From contig DASWNP010000056.1 of NCBI GenBank assembly GCA_036399175.1, forward strand, positions 1-64,000: a stretch of 64,000 bases of DNA, given 5' to 3'. Positions 24,772 through 36,964 of this stretch are shown piece after piece. The translations under genes and the position numbers were made by a program. This stretch comes from DASWNP01 sp036399175. GTDB taxonomy: Bacteria > Acidobacteriota > Blastocatellia > Pyrinomonadales > Pyrinomonadaceae. Below the pieces are notes generated by a model. It had not been told where the DNA came from. It ran no database searches and was given only the letters and a program-made list of their open reading frames with translations. Position 1 is the stretch's first letter. Each line of letters opens with the position of its first letter.

Positions 24772-27700
24772 ATGAGAGTTTGCACGCGTCTCTTCATCTC
24801 GCTCGCGCTGCTGGTCGGCGTCGGCTTTGGGGCGACGTTGGGGACGTTTCCGCAGTCGAAGCGGCGCGCTCCTTCGTCGAGGAAGTCTGCGGGCGTCGAA
24901 GCCGCGCGCGACGAGGCGCTCAGGAAGCGCGAAGAGGCGTATCGCGCGAACAACCTGGGCGTGGCGCTGCTCGAACAGTTCAAGCACAGGGAAGGGGCGG
25001 AAGCTTTCCGGCGTGCGCTCAGTCTCAACCCGCGTCTCGACCTCGCGCGCATCAATCTCGCCATCGCCCTCTACAACCTGCCCGACCTCGAAGGCGCTCT
25101 GCGCGAAGCGCAGGAGGCCGCGCGCCTCGCGCCCCGCTCGCCGCAGGCTCGCTACATGCTCGGCCTCGTCGCCAGAGCGCAGAACCGTTTCGACGATGCC
25201 CTCGCCGAGTTTCGACGCGTCCTCGAAATCGACCCGCGCGACACGGGAGCCAACATCAATCTCGGCCAACTGCTCGCGCAGCGACGCGACTATGCCGCCG
25301 CCATCCCGGCCTTCCGCGCCGCGCTCGCCGACGAGCCCTACAACGGCACGGCGCTTTACAACCTTGCGACCGCGCTTCTGCGCAAAGGCGAACGCGAAGA
25401 GGGCTCGCGCCTCATCGAGCGCTTCCAGACTTTGCGCGAAAGCGGCGCGGCCACGAGCATCGGGCAGAACTATCTCGAACAGGGACGCTACGCCGAAGCC
25501 GTCGCCTCGACCGGCCTCGAAGCCGAGCTGGTCGAAAGAAGCACGCCCGACGTTAATTTCGCCTTCGCCACCGGCCACTTTATGATGCAGGCACAGGCGC
25601 TTCTCTACGAGTCGAGCGCGCCGAGGCTCACACTCACGGAAGCTCGACGCCGACTCGCCGCTTCCCTCGGCGGCAACTCGACGCTCTTCGATTTCGACTC
25701 CGACGGCGACCTAGACCTCTTCGAGGTCGAGCCCTTCGTGCAGCGCCTCTACCAGAACGACGGCGCAGGCCGTCTCCGCGATGTCACGCGCGAGTCAGGG
25801 ATAGTTTCCAATACGCAGGCGAGCGGCGCGGGGCTCGGCGCTGTCGCGGGCGACTACGACAACGACGGCAAGCCAGACCTCTTCGTCCTGCGCTACGGCG
25901 CGAGCGCCCTCTACCGAAACGAAGGCGGCGGGCGCTTCCGCGAAGCGACGGCTGATGCCAAGATTCCCGCTTACCCTTACCTCTCTATCTCTGCCGCCTT
26001 CGTCGATATCGACCACGACAACGACCTCGACATCTTCATCGCCGGACTCGCCGACTTGTCGAAGCTGCCCGCCGAAGTCTCCGAAGAGAACGCGGCGGCC
26101 ATCTTCAAGCTCTCGTTCCCCGGCGATTTCGCTTCCGCGCCCAACCTGCTCCTGCGTAACGACGGCAACGGCACTTTCGTCGATAACACGGAGGCCGCCA
26201 AACTCTCCGGCTCGCCCAGCTCTCACGCCGTCGCCGTCGTCCCGACCGACTACGACAACCGGCGCGACATCGACCTGCTCGTCGTCAATCACAACGCCCC
26301 GCACGCGCTCTACAGAAATCTGCGCGACGGCACGTTTCAGGATGTCGCCGACGAAGTCGGGCTCAACGCGCCGCCCGAGTCGAAGAATTTTCAGGGCGTC
26401 GCGGCGGGCGACTACAACAAGGACGGTTACACAGATTTTCTCTTCGAGGCGGGCGACGGCGCGAGCCTCTTCGCGCGCAGCGACGGGCGCGGGCGCTTCG
26501 TCCTCGAAGCTGATTCGAGCCTCAAGTCGAACGCGCCGATGGCTCAGCCTGCGTCCGCGTCGCAACTCACGTCGAGCGCGCTTGCCTTCGCCTCGCAGCC
26601 CGCGCAGTTCGTCGATTACGACAACGACGGCCTGCTCGATGTGGTGAGCGTTTCGCCGCGCGGCCTGCGCGTGCGTCGCAACCTCGGCGACTCCTGGGTG
26701 GACGTGAGCGCGCGAGCCGCGCGCCCTTCGCAGACGAGCAGCGTCGCCCTCTCACAAGCCAGACTCACGCGCACGCTCGCCTCCGGCGACCTCGACGCCG
26801 ACGGCGACACAGACCTCGTCCTACGCGCGCAGGGCGGCGACCTCGTCGTCGCGCGCAACGAGGGCGACGCTCGCCTGCGCTCCCTGAGCGTTCGTCTGAG
26901 CGGCAAGGTGAGCAACCGGAGCGCGGTCGGCGCGAAAATCGAGGCGCGCGCGGGCAGTCTCCGGCAGAAGCTCGAAACCTACTCGACCACGCCCGCGCCC
27001 GCGCCCGCCGACATCGTCTTCGGTCTCGGCCAGCGCACGAGCGCCGACGCCCTGCGCGTCATCTGGCCTGCCGGAATCGTTCAGGCCGAAACCGAGATTC
27101 CGCAAGCCTCTTCAACTTCGACGGCGACAACATCGACAACACCCGTGCGCTCTGCCGACGCGCGTCGCCGTTCATCCGCGCCCGTCGCTCCGAGCCTGAC
27201 GATTACCGAAATCGACCGCAAGCCTTCGTCCTGCCCGTACCTCTTCGCATGGAACGGCGAGCGCTTCGAGTTCATCACAGACTTCATGGGCGGCGGCGAG
27301 CTTGGCTACTGGCAAGCGCCCGGCGTGCGCGCCGTGCCCGACCCAGACGAGTACGTCCGCATTCGCGGCGACCAGCTTCGCCCGCGCAACGGGCGCTACG
27401 AGCTTCGCGTCACCAACGAGCTTGAAGAAGCTCTCTTCATCGACCGTCTGCAACTGCTCGCCGTTGCACACCCGCGCGGCCTCGAAGTATATCCCAACGA
27501 AGGACTCGGCAACCCGACCTCCGCCGCCTTCAGGCTCTACGCCGCGCGCTCCCCGCGCCCGCCCCTCGCCGCCACAGACGAGCACGGGCACGACGTACTG
27601 CCCGCTCTCACTCGACTCGACAGAACCTACCCCGACGACTTTCGCCTCCTCCCCATTCGCGGCTACGCTGACGAGCACACACTCACACTGACGCTCGAAC

Positions 27701-28530
27701 AGCATCCGCTTCATCAAGCTTCCGCCCAAGCTCTTCAGGCTTCCGCCGAAGAGCATCCGAAGCTTCTTCTGACCGGCTGGACGGACTACGCCTTCTCAAG
27801 CGACAACGTCGCCGCCGCGCAGAGCGGACGCGCACTCTCTCCGCCCGCGCTTCAAGTGAAAGACGCGCAAGGCCGTTGGCAGACCGTCATCCCCAACATC
27901 GGCATCCCCGTCGGTCGCCCGCAAACGGTCGTCCTCGACCTCGAAGGAAAATTTCTCTCCGAGAGCCGCGACGTGCGCATCGTGACAAACATGCGCATCT
28001 ACTGGGATCAGATTCTCTTCGACACTTCGGGCGGCGACTTCCCCGCAGAGACCGCGCGCCTCGACCCCTCGCGCGCAGAGCTTCGCTGGCGCGGCTTCTC
28101 CGCCGAAACGACGCCCGACGGGCGCGAGCCCTTCGCCTACGATTACGCGCGCACCAGCCCGACCTCACTTTGGAAAACCTTCCCCGGTCGCTACACGCGC
28201 GAAGGCGACGTGCGCGAGCTGCTCGCCTCCATCGACGACATCTTCGTCGTCTCGCGCCCCGGAGACGAACTCGCGCTCTCCTTCGACGCCAACGCGCTCC
28301 CGCCCCTCCCGCGAGGATGGACGCGCACCTTCCTGCTCTACGCCGACGGCTTCAGCAAAGAGATGGACATCAACTCCGCCAGCCCGCACACCCTCGCGCC
28401 CCTCCCCTTCCACGCCATGAAGAGCTACCCCTACGCCGCCCCCGAAGCCTACCCCTCCACGCCCGCCCACCGCGCCTACCTCGAACGCTACAACACGCGC
28501 CTCGTCGCAGAACCGGTTAGTAAATGGTGA
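24772..28530 (+). CDS. Giant TPR + FG-GAP + ASPIC/UnbV fusion protein
   Basis: 1252 aa. The N-terminus has a signal-like hydrophobic segment (LFISLALLVGVGFGATLG). Residues about 45-250 are TPR repeats (AYRANNLGVALLEQFKHREG, ARYMLGLVARAQNRFDDALA). Residues about 295-700 are FG-GAP repeats (LFDFDSDGDLDLFEVEP, GDYDNDGKPDLFVLRYG, VDIDHDNDLDIFIAGL, VDYDNDGLLDVVSVS). An ASPIC/UnbV domain (SVRLSGKVSNRSAVGAKIEA) follows at about 705-765. The last 450 residues form a large extra region (SCPYLFAWNGERFEFITDFM...), with no family recognised by me. SKW and the TGA stop are read from the next array. It starts in a TTCTTATGAG context without a Shine-Dalgarno site. Confidence 0.85.
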   Translation: MRVCTRLFISLALLVGVGFGATLGTFPQSKRRAPSSRKSAGVEAARDEALRKREEAYRANNLGVALLEQFKHREGAEAFRRALSLNPRLDLARINLAIALYNLPDLEGALREAQEAARLAPRSPQARYMLGLVARAQNRFDDALAEFRRVLEIDPRDTGANINLGQLLAQRRDYAAAIPAFRAALADEPYNGTALYNLATALLRKGEREEGSRLIERFQTLRESGAATSIGQNYLEQGRYAEAVASTGLEAELVERSTPDVNFAFATGHFMMQAQALLYESSAPRLTLTEARRRLAASLGGNSTLFDFDSDGDLDLFEVEPFVQRLYQNDGAGRLRDVTRESGIVSNTQASGAGLGAVAGDYDNDGKPDLFVLRYGASALYRNEGGGRFREATADAKIPAYPYLSISAAFVDIDHDNDLDIFIAGLADLSKLPAEVSEENAAAIFKLSFPGDFASAPNLLLRNDGNGTFVDNTEAAKLSGSPSSHAVAVVPTDYDNRRDIDLLVVNHNAPHALYRNLRDGTFQDVADEVGLNAPPESKNFQGVAAGDYNKDGYTDFLFEAGDGASLFARSDGRGRFVLEADSSLKSNAPMAQPASASQLTSSALAFASQPAQFVDYDNDGLLDVVSVSPRGLRVRRNLGDSWVDVSARAARPSQTSSVALSQARLTRTLASGDLDADGDTDLVLRAQGGDLVVARNEGDARLRSLSVRLSGKVSNRSAVGAKIEARAGSLRQKLETYSTTPAPAPADIVFGLGQRTSADALRVIWPAGIVQAETEIPQASSTSTATTSTTPVRSADARRRSSAPVAPSLTITEIDRKPSSCPYLFAWNGERFEFITDFMGGGELGYWQAPGVRAVPDPDEYVRIRGDQLRPRNGRYELRVTNELEEALFIDRLQLLAVAHPRGLEVYPNEGLGNPTSAAFRLYAARSPRPPLAATDEHGHDVLPALTRLDRTYPDDFRLLPIRGYADEHTLTLTLEQHPLHQASAQALQASAEEHPKLLLTGWTDYAFSSDNVAAAQSGRALSPPALQVKDAQGRWQTVIPNIGIPVGRPQTVVLDLEGKFLSESRDVRIVTNMRIYWDQILFDTSGGDFPAETARLDPSRAELRWRGFSAETTPDGREPFAYDYARTSPTSLWKTFPGRYTREGDVRELLASIDDIFVVSRPGDELALSFDANALPPLPRGWTRTFLLYADGFSKEMDINSASPHTLAPLPFHAMKSYPYAAPEAYPSTPAHRAYLERYNTRLVAEPVSKW

Positions 28531-28626
28531 ATAGATAAAAGCGCGTCAATCGTGAATCGTAAATCGTGAATAGTAAAAACCTGATTTCTTCTATTCACGA
28601 TTTACGATTTACGATTTACGATTAAC
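28513..28626. repeat. Heptamer foldback array, GTAAATC/GTGAATC family
   Basis: The left side has GTTAGTAAATGGTGAATAG followed by AATCGTGAATCGTAAATCG; the right arm (about 28591-28626) is CTATTCACGATTTACG plus further ATTTACG units. It begins inside the last codons of the upstream gene and ends 2 nt before the next ATG. Its units are the same as the inner arms at 4919-4996 and 59588-59704. Confidence 0.87.
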
Positions 28627-28628
28627 TT

Positions 28629-29663
28629 ATGAAACACATTCGATATTCGGTCGCCGCGTGCCAGACTGACCAGCCGAATCCTCTGGAGCGGCGCGAGATG
28701 CGTCGCAACACCGAGCGGATGCTCTCGATGATTGATTCGGCGGTGGCGGGCGCAGCGCCGTTCCTGCCCGTGCGCCTCGTCGTCTTTCCCGAGTTTGCGC
28801 ACGCCGCGCCGGTCTTCCCGACGGTCGGCGAGTTAATCAAAAAGCTCGCCGTCACGATTCCGAACGAGCATACGGAGGCGCTCGAACAGAAGGCGCGCGA
28901 GCACGACATCTACATTCAGAGCGGCACGATGCTTGAGGTTGACCGCAAGTGGCCGGGCGCAGTCTTCAACACAACCTGCCTCGTCGGCCCCGAGGGCGTG
29001 CTCTACAAGTATCGAAAGGTCAACACATGGATTCCCTTCGAGGTACATACCAGCCCGCACGACCTCGAAGGCTACGACGAGCCCCTGTTTCCCGTCGCCG
29101 ACACTCCCATCGGGCGCATCGGCTGCGCCGTCTGCTACGACTGGCTCTTTCCCGAAGCGTTGAGGCAGTTGGCCGCTGGCGGCGCTGAAGTGCTCGTGCG
29201 CGTCTCGGCCTACATGGATCCCTGGGGCGCGACCGCGCCGATGGACTGGTGGACGGTGATTAACCGCGCCCGCGCCATCGAAAACATGGCCTACGTCGTC
29301 GCGGCCAATCAGGGAGCGCGGCTGAAGTTTTATCCGCCTTACTCCTGGCCGGGCGGAAGTCAGGTCGTGGACTTCGAGGGGCGGATGCTGGCCGAAGCCT
29401 CGCCGGGGCCGGGCGAGAGAATCGTCGTCGCGCCTCTGGACATCTCGGCGCTGCGCCACGAACGCGCCGCGCGCAGAGGTCATCACATGCTCTCGCACCT
29501 GCGCACGGAAGCCTACCCCGTCTATCGCTCCCACTATTACCCGCCCGGCGACGACGCGACCCGGCAGGGCGGAGAAATCTCCTTCGAGCGAAACAACGAA
29601 TTGATAGAAGAGTCGAAACGACTGCTCGCCCAGTCGGGCGCAGAAGCGGAAGATGAGGGTTAA
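28629..29663 (+). CDS. Carbon-nitrogen hydrolase (nitrilase superfamily) amidase
   Basis: 344 aa. The catalytic triad is in place: Glu55 in VVFPEFAHA, Lys130 in LYKYRKVNTW and Cys169 in GCAVCYDWLFPE. These enzymes hydrolyse the C-N bond of amides, nitriles or carbamates in the cytosol; candidates include aliphatic amidase, formamidase, N-carbamoyl amino acid or polyamine hydrolases. The C-terminal extension (SHYYPPGDDATRQGGEISFE) is longer than in the smallest members. It has no close partners that would define the substrate. The start has no Shine-Dalgarno sequence; it uses AACTTATGAAAC directly after a foldback array. Confidence 0.87.
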   Translation: MKHIRYSVAACQTDQPNPLERREMRRNTERMLSMIDSAVAGAAPFLPVRLVVFPEFAHAAPVFPTVGELIKKLAVTIPNEHTEALEQKAREHDIYIQSGTMLEVDRKWPGAVFNTTCLVGPEGVLYKYRKVNTWIPFEVHTSPHDLEGYDEPLFPVADTPIGRIGCAVCYDWLFPEALRQLAAGGAEVLVRVSAYMDPWGATAPMDWWTVINRARAIENMAYVVAANQGARLKFYPPYSWPGGSQVVDFEGRMLAEASPGPGERIVVAPLDISALRHERAARRGHHMLSHLRTEAYPVYRSHYYPPGDDATRQGGEISFERNNELIEESKRLLAQSGAEAEDEG

Positions 29664-30169
29664 CGAAGCGGAATAAGCCGTTTAGCTCGGATTTCGTCTG
29701 AGCTTGGCGTCGGCACGCGGGCTGCGGGGGCAGCCGACGGGCGCAGTCACGCTTCGTCTGCAAAGTGAAAGGAAGACTCGCGTAATCTCGCGGCTCGCGC
29801 CTGTCAATCCAGAGGCTTGTGAGTTTCCGTAGTATAAATTCGGATTGTCTTCTGCAATCTTTGACGGCGCTGTCGCATGCGCCGAAGGCGTGAATTTTCG
29901 CACCGCAATCGTGAACGGAAAATCAGCCGCGTCCTAAAAATGATTTGACAGGCCGCGCGAATCCGTATACAAATGCTGCTTCGTTCGGATAAGCAACAAA
30001 CTCCAACGCCCGCTCTTAGTGAAATACAATTTCGCCGCAACGCCGTAAGTACCTTGCTCCTGCAAGTCGTCTGAAAGGTGCTCTGCCCGCGCAGTGTCTG
30101 CTGCCGGGGCAGACGGCGGGAACAGTTTACCAACCAGCAATGCCCGGTTCGTTCGTGAGACTCTTGCAA
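29664..30169. other. Leader and promoter region of the TonB-dependent receptor
   Basis: This 506-nt spacer has no convincing gene. It contains a TATAAA (29833-29838) without a matching -35 and a better promoter candidate at 29945-29971. An in-frame ATG at 30140 lies before the signal-peptide start at 30170. Confidence 0.55.
29945..29971 (+). promoter_or_regulatory. Candidate promoter for the first TonB-dependent receptor
   Basis: Consensus TTGACA (29945-29950), a 15-nt spacer and TATACA (29966-29971). The short spacer weakens the call. Transcription would start near 29978, leaving a leader of about 190 nt. Confidence 0.45.
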
Positions 30170-33715
<3,546 letters not shown>

Positions 33716-33756
33716 CGCGGGCTTCACGCGGGAAACCGCAAGGTCGAAACCCTCAA

Positions 33757-33788
33757 GAGTGGCGGGCGCGCTTTATCGCCCGCCACTC
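33757..33788 (+). terminator. Hairpin after the TonB-dependent receptor gene
   Basis: GAGTGGCGGGCG (33757-33768) pairs perfectly with CGCCCGCCACTC (33777-33788) around an 8-nt loop. No T-run follows, so it may be a terminator of non-classical type or an mRNA-end stabiliser. It lies 41 nt after the receptor's stop. Confidence 0.5.
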
Positions 33789-33862
33789 GACTGTTATCCG
33801 CAAGCTTCTTCGATGCGAGCCGAGCTTTTGAGTAATGATTCCGCCGGAGTTTTAAAGGTGAA

Positions 33863-35083
33863 GTGAGACCTCTTCAGCATCCATCTGCTTCGATACGCAA
33901 GAGCGCCCTTACCGGCGTCGCCTTCGGACGCGCACGAAAAACCGGCTCGAAGCTTTCAAATTCCGGCTCTAAGCTCTCAAGATTCCGGCCTCTATCTCAG
34001 TCTCTACTGCAAGCTCTCCTTTTGGCCGCGCTCTCCCTCTCCGCGCAGGCGCAGACGACTCTCAGCTCGCCCGCCGCCTCTGCCGCCCGCGCGTCCGACT
34101 CGGCTTCCGCTATCGTCGAGCGAGTGCGTGCCAATAAAACCAACGCGGCGGTGTTGTCTTCGGCCATCGAGAGCGGATTCGAGTTCCTGCGCGCGGCGAG
34201 CTACGAGGCCGCCGCAGAAGTGTTCGGCGCAATCGTCGAGGCCGCGCCGCGCGAGCCTCTGGCGCTCTACGGTCGCGCCGTCGCGCTCTTCAACCTGCGG
34301 CGCGTCGCCGAGGCCGAGCCCGTCGCCCGCGCATCGGTCGAGGCCGCGCTCGCACGCGCGTCTCTCCCCGACCAAACACAGGCTCAAGCCGCCGAAGCAA
34401 AAAGACGCGCCTCCGATGCCCTGACGCTGCTTGCGACCATCCTCGCAGTCCGCCGCGACAACGCGGGCGCGCTCGCTTCCGTGACGAAAGCCGTCGAGCT
34501 GTCGCCGGAGAACTTCGACGCACAGCTTGCGCTCGGTCGTGCGCTCTACGGCGCGGGCGACCCGGCAGCCGCCGCCAAAGCCTTTCGCGCCGCCGTCGCC
34601 CTGAAAGCCGACGATGCGCGCGCCAGATTTTTTCTCGCCACCGCGCTCGAACAGGCAGGCGACGAAGCGGGCGCGCTCGCCGCTTACAGGGAACTGCTCG
34701 CGGTCAATCCCGACATCGCCGAAGGACACCTCGGAGTGGGCGTGCTGCTCGTCAAACGTCCCGGCGACGAAGCCCTCGAAGGCGTAAAGCATCTGACTCG
34801 CGCCGTCGCCCTCAACGGCAACCTCTACGAAGCGCGCGTCGCGCTCGGTCGCGCGCTCATTCAGAAAGGTCGAGCGGCGGAAGCCGTCGAGCACCTGCAA
34901 CGCGCCGCCGAGCTTGCGCCCAACAATCCTGAGCCGCATTATCAACTGGCTATCGCCTACCGTCGTCTTGGCCGCCGACAGGAGGCCGAAGCCGAAAGCG
35001 CCCTCGTGCAGAAGCTTCACGAAGCGCGCCGCGCACGCGTGCAGCAGAGCGCACCCGCCACCGTGCCTGAGTCAAAGCCTTGA
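33863..35083 (+). CDS. Secreted or membrane-anchored TPR protein
   Basis: 406 aa. A GTG start lies just after AAAGGTGA. The first 65 residues contain a basic stretch and a hydrophobic segment (LLQALLLAALSLSAQA), a signal peptide that would be late unless a later start is used. The remainder is a row of TPR units (YEAAAEVFGAIVEAAPREPL, NAGALASVTKAVELSPENFD, PAAAAKAFRAAVALKADDAR, RAAEAVEHLQRAAELAPNNP), a scaffold for protein-protein contacts. Its stop overlaps the start of the next TPR gene by 4 nt, so the two are translationally coupled. Confidence 0.78.
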   Translation: MRPLQHPSASIRKSALTGVAFGRARKTGSKLSNSGSKLSRFRPLSQSLLQALLLAALSLSAQAQTTLSSPAASAARASDSASAIVERVRANKTNAAVLSSAIESGFEFLRAASYEAAAEVFGAIVEAAPREPLALYGRAVALFNLRRVAEAEPVARASVEAALARASLPDQTQAQAAEAKRRASDALTLLATILAVRRDNAGALASVTKAVELSPENFDAQLALGRALYGAGDPAAAAKAFRAAVALKADDARARFFLATALEQAGDEAGALAAYRELLAVNPDIAEGHLGVGVLLVKRPGDEALEGVKHLTRAVALNGNLYEARVALGRALIQKGRAAEAVEHLQRAAELAPNNPEPHYQLAIAYRRLGRRQEAEAESALVQKLHEARRARVQQSAPATVPESKP

Positions 35084-36903
35084 TGAGCCTGAGCAAAATA
35101 TCTCGACGCGCGCCGTGCCTTCTTCTTCAAAGGGCGCGCCTTCAAAGGACGACGCGCCTTCTCGTCTTAGCCGTCGTCGCCCTCGGCGCGTTGGCGGAGG
35201 AAGCTGCTTTGCGCCCGACGGCGGCGCAGAGGCGTCGGCAGGAACAGTCAGCGACGAAGGGAACTGCGACGAAGGGCTCGACGGTCGCTGGCAGCGCCGC
35301 GCAGGTGTCGCAGCAGGCGATGAGCGCTTTGCAGTCGGGCAGGCTCGAAGAGGCTGAAGCGTTGGCGCGAAAGGCGGTCGAAGCTTCGCCGCGCGACGCG
35401 AACGCGCACGCGCTGCTCGCAGTGATTCTCGACCAGCGCGGGCAGAGCGCGGAGGCTGAAGCCGCCTACCGCGAAGCCCTCCGCATTGACCCGCGAAGCG
35501 CGCCCGCGCTCGTCAACTTCGGTGTGCTGCTGGCGCGCACGAAGCGTCTGGACGAGGCGGTGGAAGTCTTCGAGTCGGCGCTCAAAGTCGCGCCCGCGCA
35601 CATGCAGACCGTCTACAACCTCGGCTCTATCTACGCTGCGCGCGGCGACTACAAACGCGCCATTCCTCTGCTCGAACGCGCGGCGGGTGTCGGAGCAAGC
35701 GCCGCGACTTCAGCCGATAGCAGCAACCCCGACCTCTCGCTTCTACTCACGCTCACGAACGCATACTTGCACGACGGGCGGACGACTGATGCCGCGCGCC
35801 TCGTCGAGCGAATCGAGCGCGCCGGCTCGGACGACCCGCGCACGCTCTTTACGCTCGGACTGCTGCTGGCCGAAGCGCAGGACTATGAAGCCGCCGCGCG
35901 TCTCTTCGAGCGCACCAACGCGCTCAGGCCGAACACCTACGAAGTGCTCTACAATCTCGGCGTCGCGCTCTACAATCTCGACCGGCTCGACGAAGCCGCG
36001 CGCTCGCTCGAACAATCGGTCTCGCTCGCGCCGGGCGATGCCGAGCCGCTCTATCGTCTCGGTCTGGTCGCCTCGGCCAGACGGCAGACGGAGCTGGCGC
36101 TCGGCCTCTGGCAGAAAGCCTTGCAACTCCGACCGCAGTTTCCCGACGCGAGCTTTATGATTGCCGAGGAGCTTTCCAAGCACAACCGTCTTGAGACCGC
36201 CATCGGCTTCTACAAACGCGCCATCGAGCAAGACCCCTCCAGGCTCGTCTACTACATACGCCTCGGCGCGCTCCATTTTCGCCAGCGCCGCTACGAAGCT
36301 GCGCGCGAGGTCTACGAGCAGGCCGCAAAGCTTTTCCCGAACGTCTCGCAGGTGCATTACCTCGTCGGCTACGCGGCGCGCGGGCAGGGCTTGTACGACG
36401 AAGCGAGCGCCGCCTTCGAGCGTGCGCTTAGTTTGCAGCCCGACAACGTCGATGCCCTCGCCAATCTCGGCTTCATCGCCTACGAGCGCGGCAACAACGC
36501 CGAGGCCGAACAGCTTCTGCGCCGCTCCGTCGCGCTCGACGCGAAACATTTTCCCGCGCACTACGACCTCGGTCGCCTGCTCGTCCGTCTGAAGAAGTAC
36601 GACGAAGCTCTCTCCGTCTTGCAGCGCGCCCTCGCCTTAAGCGACACAGACCCCGGCGTGCGTTACCAGTTGTTCATCGTCTACTCGCGTCTCAAGCGGA
36701 AAGATGACGCCGACCGCGAGCTTGCCGCCTTCAAGCGACTGGAGGGCGCGCGTCAAAATCGAGGGCAGACCGAAAAAGCGCCACCACCCTCGGCGGCGAC
36801 CGAAGAACTGCCGCCGCCGCCCGCCCCGACCGAGGCGCTGCCGCCACCGCCCGATTCCCTGAGCGCCCCGGCGACGCGAAATCCTTCGCGCGCCAGGCCG
36901 TAG
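35080..36903 (+). CDS. Secreted or membrane-anchored TPR protein
   Basis: 607 aa. The ATG overlaps the previous TGA (TGATGA), indicating coupled translation. A hydrophobic segment (RLLVLAVVALGALA) lies near residues 27-40. About twelve TPR units follow between 70 and 560 (for example EEAEALARKAVEASPRDANA, LDEAVEVFESALKVAPAHMQ, YDEASAAFERALSLQPDNVD). The last 45 residues are Pro-rich (PPPSAATEELPPPPAPTEAL). It probably forms a periplasmic scaffold with the preceding protein. It lies between the TonB-dependent receptor and the alpha-glucan enzymes. Confidence 0.8.
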   Translation: MMSLSKISRRAPCLLLQRARLQRTTRLLVLAVVALGALAEEAALRPTAAQRRRQEQSATKGTATKGSTVAGSAAQVSQQAMSALQSGRLEEAEALARKAVEASPRDANAHALLAVILDQRGQSAEAEAAYREALRIDPRSAPALVNFGVLLARTKRLDEAVEVFESALKVAPAHMQTVYNLGSIYAARGDYKRAIPLLERAAGVGASAATSADSSNPDLSLLLTLTNAYLHDGRTTDAARLVERIERAGSDDPRTLFTLGLLLAEAQDYEAAARLFERTNALRPNTYEVLYNLGVALYNLDRLDEAARSLEQSVSLAPGDAEPLYRLGLVASARRQTELALGLWQKALQLRPQFPDASFMIAEELSKHNRLETAIGFYKRAIEQDPSRLVYYIRLGALHFRQRRYEAAREVYEQAAKLFPNVSQVHYLVGYAARGQGLYDEASAAFERALSLQPDNVDALANLGFIAYERGNNAEAEQLLRRSVALDAKHFPAHYDLGRLLVRLKKYDEALSVLQRALALSDTDPGVRYQLFIVYSRLKRKDDADRELAAFKRLEGARQNRGQTEKAPPPSAATEELPPPPAPTEALPPPPDSLSAPATRNPSRARP

Positions 36904-36964
36904 AAATTCCATGTGGCGGCTCAACCGGCGGCACGGAAAGGCGCAGCCGCGCAGGACATCCCGA

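Noticed and set aside
19979..28530. Integrin- or phage-tail-like origin for the FG-GAP genes
   Set aside because: No phage genes, integrase or att sites are nearby, and this architecture is ordinary for Acidobacteriota-type chromosomes.
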